Shown here piece after piece: positions 36,757 through 45,137 of a stretch of 64,000 nucleotides of DNA. Position 1 is the stretch's first letter. Each line of letters starts with the position of its first letter. This DNA comes from DATKAS01 sp963773315 (GTDB lineage Bacteria; Actinomycetota; Acidimicrobiia; Acidimicrobiales; DATKAS01), in contig CAVZAF010000010.1 in the NCBI GenBank assembly GCA_963773315.1, forward strand, positions 1 through 64,000, given 5' to 3'. The notes under the pieces were generated by a model. That model saw nothing but the letters and a program-made list of their open reading frames with translations, was not told where the DNA came from and searched no databases. A program made the translations under genes and the position numbers.

Positions 36757-37800
36757 TCAGGGGATTACGAACGTGGTGGTCGTGGACGGAAGCGTCGTCG
36801 TGGTCGCCGGCGCGGCGCAGCGAAGCAAGATGCCCGACCCGACCGCTTGCGACTCGTTCCCGAGCTCGTCGATCGCCGTGACCGTGACGGCGATGACCGC
36901 GCTGGTCGCCTTGTCGTTCGCGGGGAACACGTTGGCGAACGGTCCGACCGTGCTCGAGTAGACCTCGTCGACGTTCGACAGCACCCCGCTCTCCTCGAGC
37001 CCCTTCACCGCCACGTCGTAGGTCACGGACTTCACCCCGCTCGGATCGCTCACGCTCACGCTGAGCACCGAGATCGTCGGGCCCGACCCACAGGCGGCTG
37101 CCGCTGAGGGGAGCGGCTGCTCGCTGATCGTCGACGGGCTCAGGCGCACCGGGCCGAGGTCCGGTCCCTTGGTGTCGGGCGCGGTCGTGGTCGTTGGCAG
37201 CGTCGTCGCGGTCGTCGCGGTCGTCGCGATCGTCGGGCGGATCGTGGCGCGAGGCCCCGTCGTGCGCGGCACCGTCGTGCGACCGATGGTCGTGCGGCCG
37301 GTGGTCGTGAGCCCCGCGACTGTCGTCACCGGCGCGGTGGTCTCGGCGGCGGTCGTCTCGCCCTCGGTCGTCTCGACGGTGGTCGTCGTGCTGCGCGTCG
37401 TGCAATCGGGACCGTCGAACGCGGGATCGGTCACGCTCTTCAGGCCGAAGATGCCCGAGGTCGTCACGCCGGTCGCCGCGTCGGCGTCGCTCGCGCTCGC
37501 CCATCCGACGACGGTCGACCCGGTCGACAGCTCGCGGAACTGGCCGAGGCTGCCCGAGTAGACGGCGGTGACGCGGACGGTCGTGCCTTCGGCGACCTGA
37601 CCCGCGTTGGCTCCCCCCGGGCAGAGGAGCACCGGGACGGCCGCCGTGAGGCGGTAGCTCTGCAGGCTGAAGTCGCACCAGCTGAGCGTCGAGGCGATGA
37701 GAGCGATCAGCACCAGCGCGGCGGCCACGATCCCCACGTCGCCGTACCACCTCGGCCGGTGGCGCGGTGCCTCCGTCAGGTAGGACTCGACGCCGCTCAC
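36757..37800 (-). CDS. Membrane-anchored Thr-rich extracytoplasmic protein
   Basis: A 347-residue protein. A single hydrophobic helix (VGIVAAALVLIALIASTLSW, about 23-42) anchors it. A small domain with LCPGGANAGQVAEGTTVRVT (SH3-like, about 59-118) follows. A roughly 85-residue linker is dominated by Thr/Val/Arg (TTTTVETTEGETTAAETT and similar). The last ~120 residues form an immunoglobulin-like domain (ISVLSVSVSDPSGVKSVTYD) that ends in another short Thr tract. It is upstream of the kinase gene on the same strand, with its stop just 15 bases before the kinase start, so it may be a co-expressed extracytoplasmic sensor partner. Family not recognised. Confidence 0.7.
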   Translation of the reverse strand: MSGVESYLTEAPRHRPRWYGDVGIVAAALVLIALIASTLSWCDFSLQSYRLTAAVPVLLCPGGANAGQVAEGTTVRVTAVYSGSLGQFRELSTGSTVVGWASASDADAATGVTTSGIFGLKSVTDPAFDGPDCTTRSTTTTVETTEGETTAAETTAPVTTVAGLTTTGRTTIGRTTVPRTTGPRATIRPTIATTATTATTLPTTTTAPDTKGPDLGPVRLSPSTISEQPLPSAAAACGSGPTISVLSVSVSDPSGVKSVTYDVAVKGLEESGVLSNVDEVYSSTVGPFANVFPANDKATSAVIAVTVTAIDELGNESQAVGSGILLRCAAPATTTTLPSTTTTFVIP

Positions 37801-37841
37801 AACGATGGCATCGTATGGGCCGACCTCGAGGGGGCTGGTCC

Positions 37842-38496
37842 ATGGAGCTCTACGACGCGCTGCTCACGACTCGAGCGATGCGCAGGTATCGGGACGACCC
37901 GGTCACTGACGACGAGATCGAGCACTGCCTGCGAGCAGCACAGCAGGCGCCGAGCGGAGGCAACCTCCAGCCGTGGCAGTACCTCGTCGTCACCGATCCG
38001 GATCGCCGTGCGGGCGTTGGCGAGCTCTATCGATCCGCCTACGACCGCTACGAGCGCACGCTCCTCGCGATGACCCCGCGCTTTCGCACGCCCGAAGACG
38101 AGGCGTCGTGGCGGCGCACGGCCGACGCGTCGCGACACCTCGCCGACCACTTCGGTGAGGCGCCGGCGCTCGTCCTGTTCCTGCTGCCGATGATCGACTG
38201 GCTGCCGGCTGATGATGAAGGCCCGATGGACATCGGTCCGCTGTACGCGTCGGTGTATCCCGCAGTGCAGAACTTCATGCTCGCCGCGCCGCGAGCTCGG
38301 GATCGGCACCGCGCTCACGACGGTCGTGCGGATCCGCCACGACGAGCTGCGGGCACTGCTCGGCATCCCCGAGTCGATGGAGGTAGCCGCGGTGGTGCCG
38401 ATGGGCCGCCCGACGGGAAGCTTCGGAGTCGCCCGCCGGAAGCCGGTTGCCGCTGTCACCCACTGGGACACGTTCGGCAACAAGCGGTCCGTCTGA
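37842..38496 (+). CDS. Nitroreductase-family FMN oxidoreductase (one-base insertion)
   Basis: A predicted 217-residue NADH/NADPH-dependent flavin oxidoreductase. ELYDALLTTRAMRRYRDDPV and APSGGNLQPWQYLVVTD are the FMN-binding signatures at the N-terminus. The second half, ELGIGTALTTVVRIRHDELR with VAAVVPMGRPTGSFG, is in another frame. One extra C near 38,288 (FMLAA to RELGIG) causes the break; removing it gives a whole number of codons. ATG 37842 is chosen for its position before the conserved arginine-rich start. The acyl-CoA ligase follows after 13 bases. Confidence 0.85.
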
Positions 38497-38509
38497 GGAA
38501 GGATGGGGC

Positions 38510-40072
38510 ATGGCGATATCGAGCATCTCCGACTTGGCCCGGGTGCACGGCGTCGAACGCCGTGACAAGGTCGCGCTGCGAGCCGGCGATCGGACGATCA
38601 CCTACGGCGAGCTCGATGAGCGCACGAACCGGGTCGCGAACGCGCTGGTGGCCGAGGGCGTCGAGCCGCAGGAGCGAGTCGCGTTCCTCGACAAGAACGG
38701 CCCCGAGTACTTCGACGTGCTCATCGGTGCCGCGAAGGTGAACGCCGTCGACGTCGCGGTGAATTGGCGCCTCGCGCCGCCCGAGGTCGCGTACATCGTC
38801 AACGACTCGCAGTCGAAGGTCTTCGTGGTGGGCGAGGAGTTCGCGCCGGTGCTCGACGCGATCGAGAGCGACCTCACCACCGTCAAGAAGATCGTCGTGG
38901 TCGGATCTCATCCTCGGCACGAGTCGTTCGAGGACTGGATCGCGCGCCACGATGCCGCCGATCCAGGCTCGCAGGCCGGCCCGGAGGACGTCGCGCTGCA
39001 GTTCTACTCGTCGGGCACCACCGGCCTCCCCAAGGGCGTGATGCTCACGAACAAGAACCTCTTCACCGCGATGGATGGCTTGAGCACGCGCCTCGGCTTC
39101 CGTCCCGATTCGGTCAACCTCGTCGCGATGCCGCTGTTCCACATCGGAGGCGGTGGATGGGCATGCGTCGGTCTCACTGCCGGGTGTGAAGACGTCATCG
39201 TGCGAGAGGTAGACCCGGTCGTGATCGCGAAGGTCATCGAACGGAACAAGGTGACCCACGGGTTCTTGGTGCCTGCGGTGCTCCAGTTCATGTGCATGCA
39301 CCCGGAGATCGCCAACTCCGACTTCTCGACGCTCGAGATGATGGCCTACGGCGCGTCGCCCATCTCGACGCAGGTGCTGGCCGACTCGTTGCGCGTCTTC
39401 GGCTGCGGGTTCACGCAGCTCTACGGGCTGACCGAGACGACCGGCGCGGTCACGGGGCTCTTCCCCGAGGATCACGATCCCGACGGCCCGCGTGCGCACC
39501 TGCTGCGGTCCGCGGGTAAGCCACTCGGGGGCGTCGAGATCCGGATCGTCGACGCGGCCACCGGCTCGGACGCGGACGTGAACGAGGTCGGCGAGATCTG
39601 GGTGCGCACTCCGCAGAACATGAAGGGCTACTGGAACCTCCCCGAGGAGACCGCGAAGACGATCCTCGAGGACGGCTGGCTGCGCTCGGGCGACGCCGGC
39701 TACCTCGACGCGGACGGATTCCTCTACATCCACGACCGCGTGAAGGACATGATCGTGTCGGGCGGCGAGAACATCTATCCCGCCGAGATCGAGAACGTGC
39801 TCATGGCGCATCCCTCGGTCGCAGACGCGGCGGTCATCGGCGTGCCGTCCGAGCGATGGGGCGAGACACCGAAGGCGCTGATCGTGCGTGCCGCGGGCGC
39901 CGATCCGAGTGAGCACGAGCTCATCGCCTTCTGCCGCGAGCGACTCGCGAGGTTCAAGTGCCCGACGTCGGTCGAGTGGGTCGAGGTGCTCCCGCGCAAC
40001 CCGTCGGGAAAGATCCTGAAGAAGGACCTGCGCGCGCCCTACTGGGCGGGGCGCGACCGCAACGTCAACTGA
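38510..40072 (+). CDS. Acyl-CoA synthetase (AMP-forming; FadD3-like)
   Basis: A 520-residue ANL-superfamily ligase that activates a carboxylic acid with ATP and CoA. The P-loop is FYSSGTTGLPKGVMLTNKN. Further motifs are YGLTETTGAVTG, RSGDAGYLDADGFLYIHDRV and KDMIVSGGENIYPAEIENVL. The catalytic Lys is in PRNPSGKILKKDLR. Overall it resembles fatty-acyl and steroid-ring-fragment ligases (FadD3 group) of actinobacteria. The start at ATG 38510 follows GAGGAAGGATGGGGC. It probably feeds the acyl-CoA dehydrogenases of this window, though that link is inferred. Confidence 0.88.
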   Translation: MAISSISDLARVHGVERRDKVALRAGDRTITYGELDERTNRVANALVAEGVEPQERVAFLDKNGPEYFDVLIGAAKVNAVDVAVNWRLAPPEVAYIVNDSQSKVFVVGEEFAPVLDAIESDLTTVKKIVVVGSHPRHESFEDWIARHDAADPGSQAGPEDVALQFYSSGTTGLPKGVMLTNKNLFTAMDGLSTRLGFRPDSVNLVAMPLFHIGGGGWACVGLTAGCEDVIVREVDPVVIAKVIERNKVTHGFLVPAVLQFMCMHPEIANSDFSTLEMMAYGASPISTQVLADSLRVFGCGFTQLYGLTETTGAVTGLFPEDHDPDGPRAHLLRSAGKPLGGVEIRIVDAATGSDADVNEVGEIWVRTPQNMKGYWNLPEETAKTILEDGWLRSGDAGYLDADGFLYIHDRVKDMIVSGGENIYPAEIENVLMAHPSVADAAVIGVPSERWGETPKALIVRAAGADPSEHELIAFCRERLARFKCPTSVEWVEVLPRNPSGKILKKDLRAPYWAGRDRNVN

Positions 40073-40079
40073 CCCGTCC

Positions 40080-40259
40080 CTAGCCTCGCCGTCTGTCTCT
40101 GACGACGTACGCGAGGATGAGCGAGGCCGGGAAGAAGACCAGGCTGAGCAGGAAGAAGAGGATGAAGCTGTGCCCCTTGCGACCCGCGACTCGCGCCGGC
40201 CAGAAGGCGATCGCGATCCAGATGATGAGACCGATGATCCCGCCGATCCACCAACCCAT
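40080..40259 (-). CDS. 59-residue two-helix membrane protein
   Basis: A short frame not overlapping any other gene: ATG 40257-40259 to TAG 40080-40082. The product is MGWWIGGIIGLIIWIAIAFW, a short PARVAGRKGHS turn, a second helix (FILFFLLSLVFFPASLILAY) and VVRDRRRG. The helix - basic GRKGHS turn - helix - basic tail plan is a common small-protein family in actinobacteria, where the turn often reads A..KG.S...W. Function unknown. It sits between the acyl-CoA ligase and the amidotransferase, all in good spacing. Confidence 0.65.
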   Translation of the reverse strand: MGWWIGGIIGLIIWIAIAFWPARVAGRKGHSFILFFLLSLVFFPASLILAYVVRDRRRG

Positions 40260-40309
40260 GTGATTGTCCCCTCTCGTCGCTGAGTGGAGTTGAGCAGGTT
40301 TTGGCTGGG

Positions 40310-40984
40310 TCAGCCGGCGACGGCGTTGACGAACGCGACCCAGAGCGGGTGGGGGTGCTCGCGTGTCGAGGTGCGCTGCGGCTGGTAGAGGGTGCCCAGG
40401 TAGAAGGGATGGTCGCTGCGCTCGACCGCACGCACCTCACCGGTGTCGTCGACCGCGGCGACCGACATCCCGGCGGACGAAGCGACGAACTGAAAGTCGG
40501 GCGCGAGCCCGTAGCTGCAATGGGTCCGCTCGATGCGGCGCCGTTCGCCGTCGTGGATGGCCGCCAGCGCGGAGCCAGGCGTGATCGAGATCTCGATCTG
40601 CGACTCCGTGAGCGAGCACGAGAGCAGGCTGACGACCTCGACTCCGCCGAGGCCGTATTCGGCGTGAGTCGCGGCGTCGATGCCGAGGAGGTTGCGTGCA
40701 TGCTCGACCAGCATGTGTTGGAAGCCCCCTCAGGTGCCGACCAGCGGGATTCCCTTCTCGCGCGCGGTCTGGATCGCCTGTTCAGCAGCCCCGGCGTCGA
40801 GGTACGGGCTGCCCGGCCCGATGACCACGCCGTCCCCGAGCGTGTCGACGGCGTCGGTGTGCACCACCCGCACCGAGACGGGCGCGTCGAGGGCCGCGAT
40901 CGCGTGGTCGAGGGCGTCAACCGTGAACCGGTGGGAGTCGTTGCTGGCGGGCAGGTCCATGAGCACGGTGATCGCACGACTCAT
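40310..40984 (-). CDS. Class I glutamine amidotransferase-like predicted selenoprotein (CTP-synthase C-terminal-related)
   Basis: A 224-residue glutamine-amidotransferase domain read through one in-frame TGA (40732-40730, codon 85). The sequence before it is EKGIPLVGT and after it GGFQHMLVEHARNLLG, so the TGA takes the exact place of the nucleophilic cysteine of GTCGGFQH. I recall a family named CTP synthase C-terminal region-related (seleno)protein with Sec or Cys at this position. Just after the TGA a perfect 6-bp hairpin with a GGUCG loop resembles a bacterial SECIS. The rest is intact: LTESQIEISITPGSALA and HPFYLGTLYQPQ (catalytic-His region). No sel genes lie in the window. A stop in a dead gene is the alternative. 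Confidence 0.8.
40699..40715 (-). promoter_or_regulatory. SECIS-like stem-loop downstream of the in-frame UGA
   Basis: On the minus strand CAUGCU-GGUCG-AGCAUG forms a perfect six-pair stem with a five-base loop. It starts 15 bases after the UGA. The GGUC loop bases sit 21-24 bases after the UGA, close to the position of the GGUC loop in the E. coli fdhF element (19-22). SelB recognises such an apical loop. No bulged U was identified with confidence. Confidence 0.65.
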
Positions 40985-41003
40985 GGAAGTCCGAAGGTAG
41001 TGA

Positions 41004-41450
41004 TCAGCCGGTGGTGGTTGCCGAGCAATTCAGCTGCGACAGGATCCCTTCCCACGCGTCGCGGAAGTTCGTCCGCGCGGTCTCGATCTGCTGGCCGGCC
41101 TCCTCGAGCGTGTCTGCGTTCTTCACGGCGGCGAGGTCGCTCTTGAGCTGGTCGTAGGCGTCTGAGAGGTCCGACTTCACCTGATCGGAGAGCTCCGACT
41201 TCGACTTCGAGATCGCCTCGACCTTTGACTGGATCTCGGCGATCTTGTCCTTGACGTCCGAGACAGATGTGGTCTTCAGGTTGATGTCCTGGCTCGCGAT
41301 GCCCTGCACGGTCGAGTTCAGTGCGGCGACGTCCGAGCAGAGCTGGGCGGTTGCGTTCGACACTGAGTTCCCGCTGTCGTCGCCGCACGCGGCGAACGCG
41401 AACGTGCCGAGGGTCAACAGAGCGACTGAGAGTGCGATGGCTCGCTTCAT
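41004..41450 (-). CDS. Lipoprotein with coiled-coil, unknown function
   Basis: A 148-residue protein with a lipoprotein signal: KRAIALSVALLTLGTFAFAA, then Cys22 followed by GDDSG. The mature part is a probable long helical hairpin (VKDKIAEIQSKVEAISKSKS and DQVKSDLSDAYDQLKSDLAA) with two extra cysteines, one near the start (QLCSDV) and one near the end (QLNCSA), that could form a disulfide. It would be anchored on the outer face of the cytoplasmic membrane. Small helical lipoproteins like this are frequent in actinobacteria; none has a known role to cite. Confidence 0.7.
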   Translation of the reverse strand: MKRAIALSVALLTLGTFAFAACGDDSGNSVSNATAQLCSDVAALNSTVQGIASQDINLKTTSVSDVKDKIAEIQSKVEAISKSKSELSDQVKSDLSDAYDQLKSDLAAVKNADTLEEAGQQIETARTNFRDAWEGILSQLNCSATTTG

Positions 41451-41477
41451 GCCGGCGAGCCTAGGGCGAGGTCGCGG

Positions 41478-41885
41478 TCAACCAGAGGCGGACCATCCCA
41501 CGAGGTCGACGATGCGCAGGGGGACCACCGACTCGATGCCGCCGTCTGCGTACTGGCGGTGCTTCTCCGCGAGCCGCCGCGTGAGGTCTGCGGCTGTCTC
41601 CGCGTCGATCTCAGTGAGCACGACCGAGGCCCGCACCCACCACAGGGCGCTCCAGTCGTCGAAGTCCCAGTGCTCGACGAGCAGCGTCGCTCGCGGGTCG
41701 CCCTCGAGGTTGCGGAGACGCCCGAGACGCGTTGATCGCTTCGACTTGATCGTGTCGACGGGAATCGCGATCAGATCGCGGTCCACAACGAAGCAGACGG
41801 GCACGCTGTCGACGCCGCGTGTGGGATGGAGGGTGCTCAGCACCCCGTGGTCGGCCCGCTCCAACCGGGCGTGGGCGTCGCTCAT
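41478..41885 (-). CDS. PPOX-class F420-dependent oxidoreductase (TIGR03668-like)
   Basis: A 135-residue split-barrel protein. It contains HGVLSTLHPTRGVDSVPVCF, then VVDRDLIAIPVDTIKSKRST, then RLRNLEGDPRATLLVEHWDF, then DWSALWWVRASVVL. The KSKRS...RL.NL..DPR..LLV.H......ALWWVR order matches the actinobacterial TIGR03668 family, which uses the deazaflavin F420. Substrate unknown. It is divergent from the CocE-type hydrolase, with only 14 bases between the two start codons. Confidence 0.85.
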   Translation of the reverse strand: MSDAHARLERADHGVLSTLHPTRGVDSVPVCFVVDRDLIAIPVDTIKSKRSTRLGRLRNLEGDPRATLLVEHWDFDDWSALWWVRASVVLTEIDAETAADLTRRLAEKHRQYADGGIESVVPLRIVDLVGWSASG

Positions 41886-41899
41886 GGCACCATCGTCGC

Positions 41900-43792
41900 G
41901 TGCGCGAGGAGATTCTCTGGATCCCGCTGCCCGACGGCCGCCGACTCCACTCGCGCGTATGGCGGCCGGACGCCGACGAGCCGGTTGGCGCGGTCCTCAG
42001 CTACGACCCGTATCCGAACCAGTGGCTCACCCGCGGGGTCGATGCGCCGCACGGGCGCGCGCTCGCCGGCGCAGGCGTCGCCTACGTCCGCGTCGCGATC
42101 GCGGGCAGCGGCGACTCCGACGGCCTCCTTCACGACGAGTACCTGGCGTCCGAGCTTCAAGACGGCGTCGACGTGATCGCGTGGCTCGCCGCGCAGGCGT
42201 GGTGCAACGGCCGGGTCGGACTGCGCGGACTGTCGTGGGGCGGGTTCAACGCGCTGCAGATCGCGGCGTTGCGCCCACCCGCGCTCGCTGCGGTCGTCAG
42301 CGCGTGCTCGACCGACGATCGCTACTCGGACGACGTCCACTACATGGGCGGCAACGTCCTCGGCTACGACATGCAGCTCTGGGCCACATGGGCTCACCTC
42401 TTCTTCGTCGCTCCTCCCGACCCCGAAGTTGTCGGCGAGTCGTGGCGAGCGCGGTGGCTCGAGCGGCTCGAGTCGATCGAGCCCGTCGTCGCGACATGGC
42501 TCTCGCATCAGACGCGAGATGAGTACTGGCGGCACGGCTCGGTCGGCGTCGACCCGCACGCGATCAGGGCGCCGGTGCTCATGGTCGGCGGATGGGAGGA
42601 TGGCTACCGCGACGCGATCATGCGCTTCGTCGCCGCGAGGCCGGTGAACACGTGGGCCGTGGTCGGGCCATGGGGTCACGGGTGGCCGCATCGCGTGCTG
42701 CCCGGTCCGCACGTCGATTGGGTCGCGCGTGAGGTGCGATGGTGGCGGCACTGGTTGCACGACGACGACAACGGCGTGGAGCACGATCCCGCAGTCGAGG
42801 CGTTCGTACAGGACAGTCGGCGTCCCGACGAGCACCTGTTGCATCGCCCCGGGCGATGGATGGTGGTCGATTCGCCCGACCTCGAGGAAGTGGCCCGCGC
42901 GTTCGTGGGCCACGGCGACCGTGTGGCGATCCCTCGCCGCTCGGTGCAGGGCATGCACGCGCCCGTGTGGTGCCCGGATGGCGATCCCGCCGACTTCGCT
43001 CTGGACCAGCGGTCCGAAGATGCCGCCGCCGCCACGATCGACTGGCCGCTCGTCGAGGACATGCGCATCCTCGGTCGTCCCGTCGCGCATCTGTGCGTGG
43101 CCGCTGACGGGGGCGATGCCCAGGTGGTCGTGCGGCTGTGCGACGTCGCGCCCGACGGCACGTCGACGCTCGTCGCCTTGGGCACGGGACGCGTGACGGG
43201 CGCCGCGGATCAAGAGGCGGCCGTGCCGATGCGAGCGACTGGGTACGTCGTGCCAAAGGGACACACGCTTCGGCTCGCGGTCACGCCCAGCTACTGGCCG
43301 ATGGTGTGGCCACTGTCCTCGAGAGCGACGCTCACGATCGATCGCGGGCGCTCTCGGCTCGACCTCCCCGTGGTGCCGCCGAAGGCCACGACGTCGTCGA
43401 TCGTGGCGCCCGCGCCCGAGCGCCGAGGCGAGCGCGGATCACCGCGGCGATGGTCTTCGCAGGTCTTCGGAAGCGACGAGGTACGGATGGAGCGCGTAAC
43501 CGACTCGGGCGTGGTGACGTTGGACGACGGGTCGTGGTGGCGAGTCGGCGATCGCACGTCCTGGTCGACCGGCGACGACCCGCTCGACTCGACGACTACT
43601 ACGACCGCGACCATGGAACGCGGCCGCGGCGATTGGCGCGTGCGCTGGAACGCGACGAGCACGATGACCGCAGACGCAGAGCGCTTCCATGTCGCCATCA
43701 CGGTGTCGGCGTTCGCAGCCAGGGCCGAGGCGAACGACGAGATGGTCTTCGAGAGGAGCTACGGGTATGACATCACCCGCGATGACTGCTGA
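41900..43792 (+). CDS. CocE/NonD-family (peptidase S15-like) hydrolase
   Basis: A 630-residue alpha/beta hydrolase starting at GTG 41900. IPLPDGRRLHSRVWRPDADE opens the S15 domain, the nucleophile Ser112 is in RGLSWGGFNALQ, Asp is likely in MVGGWEDGYRD, and His in VVGPWGHGWPHR. The C-terminal ~250 residues are the jelly-roll X-Pro-dipeptidyl-peptidase domain (LVEDMRILGRPVAHLCVAAD). No signal peptide is seen. Members cleave esters or amides such as cocaine or X-Pro peptides; this substrate is unknown. Its last 26 bases overlap the M20 peptidase start, suggesting coupled expression. Confidence 0.87.
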   Translation: MREEILWIPLPDGRRLHSRVWRPDADEPVGAVLSYDPYPNQWLTRGVDAPHGRALAGAGVAYVRVAIAGSGDSDGLLHDEYLASELQDGVDVIAWLAAQAWCNGRVGLRGLSWGGFNALQIAALRPPALAAVVSACSTDDRYSDDVHYMGGNVLGYDMQLWATWAHLFFVAPPDPEVVGESWRARWLERLESIEPVVATWLSHQTRDEYWRHGSVGVDPHAIRAPVLMVGGWEDGYRDAIMRFVAARPVNTWAVVGPWGHGWPHRVLPGPHVDWVAREVRWWRHWLHDDDNGVEHDPAVEAFVQDSRRPDEHLLHRPGRWMVVDSPDLEEVARAFVGHGDRVAIPRRSVQGMHAPVWCPDGDPADFALDQRSEDAAAATIDWPLVEDMRILGRPVAHLCVAADGGDAQVVVRLCDVAPDGTSTLVALGTGRVTGAADQEAAVPMRATGYVVPKGHTLRLAVTPSYWPMVWPLSSRATLTIDRGRSRLDLPVVPPKATTSSIVAPAPERRGERGSPRRWSSQVFGSDEVRMERVTDSGVVTLDDGSWWRVGDRTSWSTGDDPLDSTTTTTATMERGRGDWRVRWNATSTMTADAERFHVAITVSAFAARAEANDEMVFERSYGYDITRDDC

Positions 43793-45119
43793 GACCGTCG
43801 AGCTGCTGCAGACGATGATCCGCAACGGATGCGTCAACGACGGCACTCCGAGCTCGGGTTTCGAGCACCGCAACGCCGACACGCTCCACGCGTTCCTCGG
43901 CGATGCCGGCTTCGACGTGGCCCGCTTCGAGCCGACCGCGGGCCGGGTCTCGCTCGTCGCACGCATGGAAGGCCGCGAACCAGGCGCGCCGAGCTTGTGC
44001 CTGATGGGCCACACCGACGTCGTCCCCGTCAACCCCGAAGGATGGACCCGCGACCCGTTCGCCGGCGAGCTCGTCGACGGGCCGGCCGGGGCCGAGGTGT
44101 GGGGACGGGGCGCCATCGACATGCTGAATCTCACCGCGTCGATGGCCGTGGCGTTCCGGCACCTCGCCCGCGAGGGCTTCCGACCCCGAGGCGATCTCAT
44201 CTACTTCGCGGTCGCCGACGAGGAGTCGGGGAGCGCGCACGGCGCGCGGTGGATGGCCGATCACGAAGCCGACGCGATCCGCGCCAACTACGTGCTCACC
44301 GAGAACGGCGGCCTGCACTCCGGACCCGGGGAGGCGCCCTATGTCGGCGTCAACGTGGGGGAGAAGGGAGTCGCGTGGCGCCGGCTCCGCGTGCGAGGCA
44401 CGCCCGGGCACGGGTCGGCGCCCTATCGAAGCGACAATGCGCTCGTGAAGGCCGCGGCCGTCGTGCAGCGCCTTGCCGAGTACCGGCCCGCGCCGAAGTT
44501 CCACGAGCTCTGGCGCCAGCGCGTCGAGACGCTCGGAGTCGACGACGAGCTCGCGGCCATGCTCCTCGATCCGGCGCAGATCGACGCCGTGCTGGCGGCG
44601 CTACCCAGCTCGGGGACAGCGGCGCACCTCCACGCCTGCACGCACACCACGTTCTCGCCGAACGTGACTCGCGGCCCTGGCAAGACCAACGTCATCCCAG
44701 ACTGCATCGACATCGAGGTCGACATCCGCACGCTCCCCGGTGAGGGCGCCGCGGAGGTGCAGTCACACCTCGACGAGGCGCTCGGCGACCTCGCGCAGCA
44801 GGTAGAGGTCGAGATCTTGATGAACGATCCCGCGAGCATCAGCGCGGTGAACACGCCGTTGTGGGACAGCCTGCAGCGCGCGGTCGCGCGGCCGTTCCCG
44901 ACCGCGCGGCTCACGCCTCAGCTCATCGTCGGGTTCACCGACGCGAGGGTGTATCGGCAGATGGGCGCGATCGCCTACGGCGCCGGGCTGATGAGCCCGA
45001 GCATCGATCCAGGTGAGTTCGGCAAGCGCTTCCACGGAAACGACGAACGAGTCGACGTCGAGTCGCTCGCGCTCACGACGAACCTCTGGCTTGATGTCGC
45101 CCGTGACCTCCTCGGTTGA
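43767..45119 (+). CDS. M20/M28-type zinc metallopeptidase
   Basis: A 450-residue metal-dependent amidohydrolase of the ArgE/DapE/CPG2 group. The zinc ligands and catalytic residues are in CLMGHTDVVPVNP (His, Asp), GRGAIDMLNLTASM (bridging Asp) and VADEESGSAHGARW (general-base Glu plus ligand Glu). GHGSAPYRSDNAL belongs to the dimerisation domain, and the final ligand is probably in FHGNDERV. ATG 43767 is used; MTAETVELL five codons later is an alternative. The substrate is probably an N-acyl amino acid or dipeptide. Confidence 0.88.
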   Translation: MTSPAMTAETVELLQTMIRNGCVNDGTPSSGFEHRNADTLHAFLGDAGFDVARFEPTAGRVSLVARMEGREPGAPSLCLMGHTDVVPVNPEGWTRDPFAGELVDGPAGAEVWGRGAIDMLNLTASMAVAFRHLAREGFRPRGDLIYFAVADEESGSAHGARWMADHEADAIRANYVLTENGGLHSGPGEAPYVGVNVGEKGVAWRRLRVRGTPGHGSAPYRSDNALVKAAAVVQRLAEYRPAPKFHELWRQRVETLGVDDELAAMLLDPAQIDAVLAALPSSGTAAHLHACTHTTFSPNVTRGPGKTNVIPDCIDIEVDIRTLPGEGAAEVQSHLDEALGDLAQQVEVEILMNDPASISAVNTPLWDSLQRAVARPFPTARLTPQLIVGFTDARVYRQMGAIAYGAGLMSPSIDPGEFGKRFHGNDERVDVESLALTTNLWLDVARDLLG

Positions 45120-45137
45120 GCCTCGTAGGTTGACGGC

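Noticed and set aside
40730..40732. Reading the TGA as a simple stop with two small genes
   Set aside because: The two frames are in the same phase, match one protein family continuously, and the TGA replaces only the nucleophile; a selenocysteine explains all this better.
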